Source: Melieria omissa
Taxonomy: Eukaryota; Arthropoda; Insecta; Diptera; Ulidiidae
Length of the DNA: 64,000 nucleotides
Reading direction: 5' to 3'
Assembly: GCA_963971225.1 (NCBI GenBank)
Contig: OZ020268.1
Span: forward strand, 8,785,532-8,849,531
The notes under the pieces are model-generated. The model did not search any database and had not been told where the DNA came from. It saw only the letters and a program-made list of their open reading frames with translations. Positions within the stretch are counted from its first letter, which is position 1. Each line of letters begins with the position of its first letter. Positions 61,254 through 64,000 of the stretch are shown here, one piece after another. Both the position numbers and the translations under genes were made by a program.

Positions 61254-61468
61254 CAGTCATGATTTATCACCGTACTTGAAGACATTAATTGATGAATACT
61301 TTGTATAAAACTTGAATAATGAAATAAATAATGTAAGTGTTTAATAAAAAAACTAAATAATTCCATATTCATTTATTCATAAGAAATGGACGTATATTGT
61401 ACGTTTACGTTTAATACACAAAAATGATAACATGAACGGTTTCATGTTTATTAAAATGAAAGGAAAAG

Positions 61469-62330
61469 TTAGTGTGACTTCTGCTGTTGCAAATTAGCTG
61501 ACAAATCGTTTATATTAGGTTCATACTTCGTTGCTTTTAGCAGCCTACAAGCTGAACTGGAGTGGTCTGTTAAACTGTTTCTTAGTGATCTTTTAATGAT
61601 ATTCATTTCTGAAAATAAGGACTCACATGAATAGGTAGATGAAAATATTGTCAATATAGCAAACGCCAGCTTTTGTAAACAGTTTTCAAGTTTCCAAAAT
61701 GTTAGTAGTAGCATTTTTGCTCATATTGCCTTATAATCCTTCAAGTTTGATTGATTCTAACTCTTTCCTTGTTTCAACAAAATGAGTTCATAGTGAATTA
61801 CATAGGAACTCAACCAACTGCATTTCAATATCTTTGATTTCCAGCCAATCAAATTCAAACAAGTTCAGTTTATCAAGTGGAGTCACATCAGGATACATAA
61901 TCAATTAAAGTGTTTCCGATAATTCTTTGAATTTAGAAAACCTCAATGAAAATTGTTCGATGACAGAATTTATTACAAAAGAAAAATCTTTTGTGAGTCT
62001 TGCTTGGTCTGGTTTTTCATATGAATCCAAGTCGATTGTCAATTTTTTTTAGTTTGGGAAGTATTTGTAATTTTTGAAAACAATATTTTTAACAAAATTT
62101 TTAATCATTTTGTAATTACAACCTGATTTCTTGCAAAAAATCAACAAATCTCTGAAGCACGTTGCCGCGGCTCAACCACCGGACATTGTGATACATCAGT
62201 AAGCCATTGTACACGGAGTTGACTTCATCCAACAAAGCCTTAAACTTGTGTGTACCAACTTTTGCATACAACGCTTGTTGATGACTGTTGCAATGGAATT
62301 CCAGAATCGAACGTCCTATATGTGGTTGAA
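61469..62330 (-). pseudogene. hAT transposase remnant (C-terminal part)
   Basis: The intact minus-strand frame 61714-61469 contains AILTIFSSTYSCESLFSEMN, then IIKRSLRNSLTDHSSSACRL and LKATKYEPNINDL. That is the hAT C-terminal dimerisation domain of the type found in GTF2IRD2/ZBED5-like proteins. Further upstream on the same strand (to about 62330), interrupted translation gives pieces matching the part in front of it, for example around LTVAIGIPELNVLY and a stretch equivalent to the usual LLTEVNSVYNGL/FLQEI block, with stops and frameshifts. No functional protein can be made. Confidence 0.8.
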
Positions 62331-64000
62331 AGAAACTGAGGCGCCAGATTTAGTATTCTGTCTTGTACTGTGTTTCTGTCTTTTGTGTGTTTCTTTGATG
62401 CGATGAATTATTTTATTCTTATTTAACCTCGTTTTTCAAAATTTATTCTAAATTCGCAGTGTAGTAAATTGTAAAATGTGATATGTCAAAATAAAGTCCT
62501 TTGAAATGTCATTTAGTCAAAAATGAAATGAAATTTAGATGAAATCTTCTTATAGTAGATTTCAAGCTTTCTAAACATCAGGTTAAGATTTGTATTTTCT
62601 ACAATTTAACTGTCTAACCAAAGTTTTTGAAATGCACTCATTACGAATTATACGTAGAGAAAGTAGGTTTCATTTCTGCCTCACCTCGTTGCATAGGTTT
62701 AATGTTGCTTCTATGAAAAAACAGAGCTTTTGAACCAAGTTCACATAATGCTTTATTAATTTAATTTAATTTTATTTATTTTTATTTCGAATAGGATACA
62801 TTAAGTGTAGTAAGAACTAAGTCTTTTAATTACACTTCAATCATTGTGGCAACAATGCAGGGATCCCTGCATTGACATCCCTAATTGTGAGTCATTTTCC
62901 GCGCCGGCAATGGATCCTCGAAAGTGTTTCGTTTTCTTGTCCCGCTATGCGTTCGTGTTGAGTGATAGAAACTGTCAACTTGTGTAGTCTTTCAAAATAT
63001 TTGCCCTGGTTATTTTGTGACTTGAAAGGCGAGTATGTTGTTTCTGTGCTATATTCGATATATTTTTGTAACATTGGGCTATTTAGTTTAGTACACAAGA
63101 AATCAAGAGTTCGAATGATGGACATTTCAAATTAGTTTGCATTGGAACTAAATTATATCGGTCCTTGCTAAAGATTCGTTGCTGCTTGTCTGTCCGTTTT
63201 GCCACTTCATCACAGCATGATTTGATTTACTCTTTTACTATATCGTGTGGCCCGAGAGGCCATTTATTTATTAATTTTTCTTGTTCACTCCTCTCTGGAG
63301 CATAGGGTCTCAAGACCCTTTGCCTTGTGAGGTCATTTTGTTCTTTGCCTAATGCAGGCAGTGAGCAGAAATCTTTGTAACTGAAATCAACTTTCGTATT
63401 AGTGACTCACATCGTTGGTGCACGTTTGCTCGAATAGCGAGAATCTATTTACAAAATGTGTGTTACGGTTTGTGCCACATAAATCGCACTTATTAGCTAA
63501 GAAAATCCCTAATGAATGCCGCAATGTTTATGCGAAGTGAACGAAACCAACGCACGCAATTTTTCAACTCTTGTGTTTAGTTTGTTTCTTTGAGTTTGCC
63601 TATTTTTATCCCACCGATATGAGAGTTTTTACAGGGTGTGAAGTGTTGGTTCGTTTTGAAATGGGTTTCTGTGAGAAGTGGCATAGAAGAACTTCTCTAT
63701 AAAGAAAGAGATTTGTTTGATTCTGTTTCCATTTACACTACAATACATTGCATTACATTTACAATACAACATAGGTACTTACATACATATATGACTGTGT
63801 ACTCAATATAAAGCAACAGTGTTTGCTTTTGGATTGGACGATTTGCATTTGCTGGTAGAAAACAGCAAACACTGTTCACCAATTGATTCTCATCAGTGAA
63901 CGATTTGCAAATGAGAAAGTTAAAAAATGTGAAATTCAAAATTTCCGAATAGACTTCTGCTGCCTTCAGTGTCAGTGAAATGTGCATGACTCATGCAGTG
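62331..64000. other. Intergenic DNA at the window end
   Basis: AT-rich DNA with a perfect 22-bp palindrome at 62853-62874 (half-site CAATGCAGGGA). The minus-strand ORF 62892-63125 is protein-like in composition but unrecognised. No gene is supported up to the window edge. Confidence 0.4.

Noticed and set aside
63632..63642. TACAGGGTGTG, resembling the end of the 58.4-kb mariner-like element
   Set aside because: Only a few bases match, no inverted partner is present, and the following sequence differs.

Overview
The window is nuclear DNA from an insect, almost certainly a higher fly (Diptera, Brachycera). The BMP ligand at 42.6-46.4 kb is very close to Drosophila glass bottom boat (gbb). Introns are short with GT-AG ends, start codons sit in CAAAATG-like contexts, intergenic DNA is AT-rich with TTG/CAA (opa-type) runs, and short interspersed elements end in repeated TAACC/GGTTA. 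A tephritid-like fly fits the large intergenic spaces and these SINEs, but the species is inferred and not shown.

Five genes can be supported. (1) 670-1065 (+) is a two-exon HIG1-domain (HIGD2A-type) mitochondrial protein. (2) 10676-16277 (-) is a large four-exon gene whose N-terminal region matches the vertebrate KIAA0232 family; its last exon alone encodes about 1,450 residues. (3) 42619-46380 (+) is gbb, complete in five coding exons (445 aa). (4) 51586-52503 (-) is a single-exon secreted protein of the 27-kDa haemolymph glycoprotein family with an unusual hydrophobic C-terminal tail. (5) 53668-55980 (+) is a Tak1/MAP3K7-like kinase in eight exons that keeps the catalytic residues but seems to lack the C-terminal coiled-coil region of Tak1. 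Genes 3 and 5 both belong to TGF-beta/BMP-connected signalling, but nothing here shows that they are co-regulated.

The rest is mostly non-coding, with many transposon remnants. By position: a 2.29-kb DNA transposon with near-perfect 30-bp inverted ends (2221-4511); a LINE 3' end with an RNase H domain (4528-5400) and a second copy at 27.3-28.1 kb split by a tRNA-derived SINE; another SINE copy at 24.1 kb; a hAT-type MITE with an exact 8-bp target duplication (24695-25205); a pogo/Tc1-type MITE (26802-27257); a second SINE-like insertion (35574-35717); a 156-bp hAT-like MITE (37306-37461); a piggyBac-like remnant with palindromic internal repeats (about 38826-40061); an RTE-type LINE tail (48573-48833); a 675-bp mariner/IS630-like deletion derivative (58421-59095); a third hAT-type MITE (60874-61253); and a decayed hAT transposase (about 61469-62330). 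Target-site duplications could be read directly for seven of these insertions (three hAT-type MITEs, two SINEs, the RTE tail and the pogo-type MITE's TA); the mariner-like element is also bounded by TA.

No rRNA, CRISPR or functional tRNA gene was seen. The long gaps (5.4-10.6, 16.3-24, 28.1-35.5, 46.4-51.5, 62.3-64 kb) contain only short ORFs that look like chance, although several could hold untranslated first exons or enhancers of the developmental genes.
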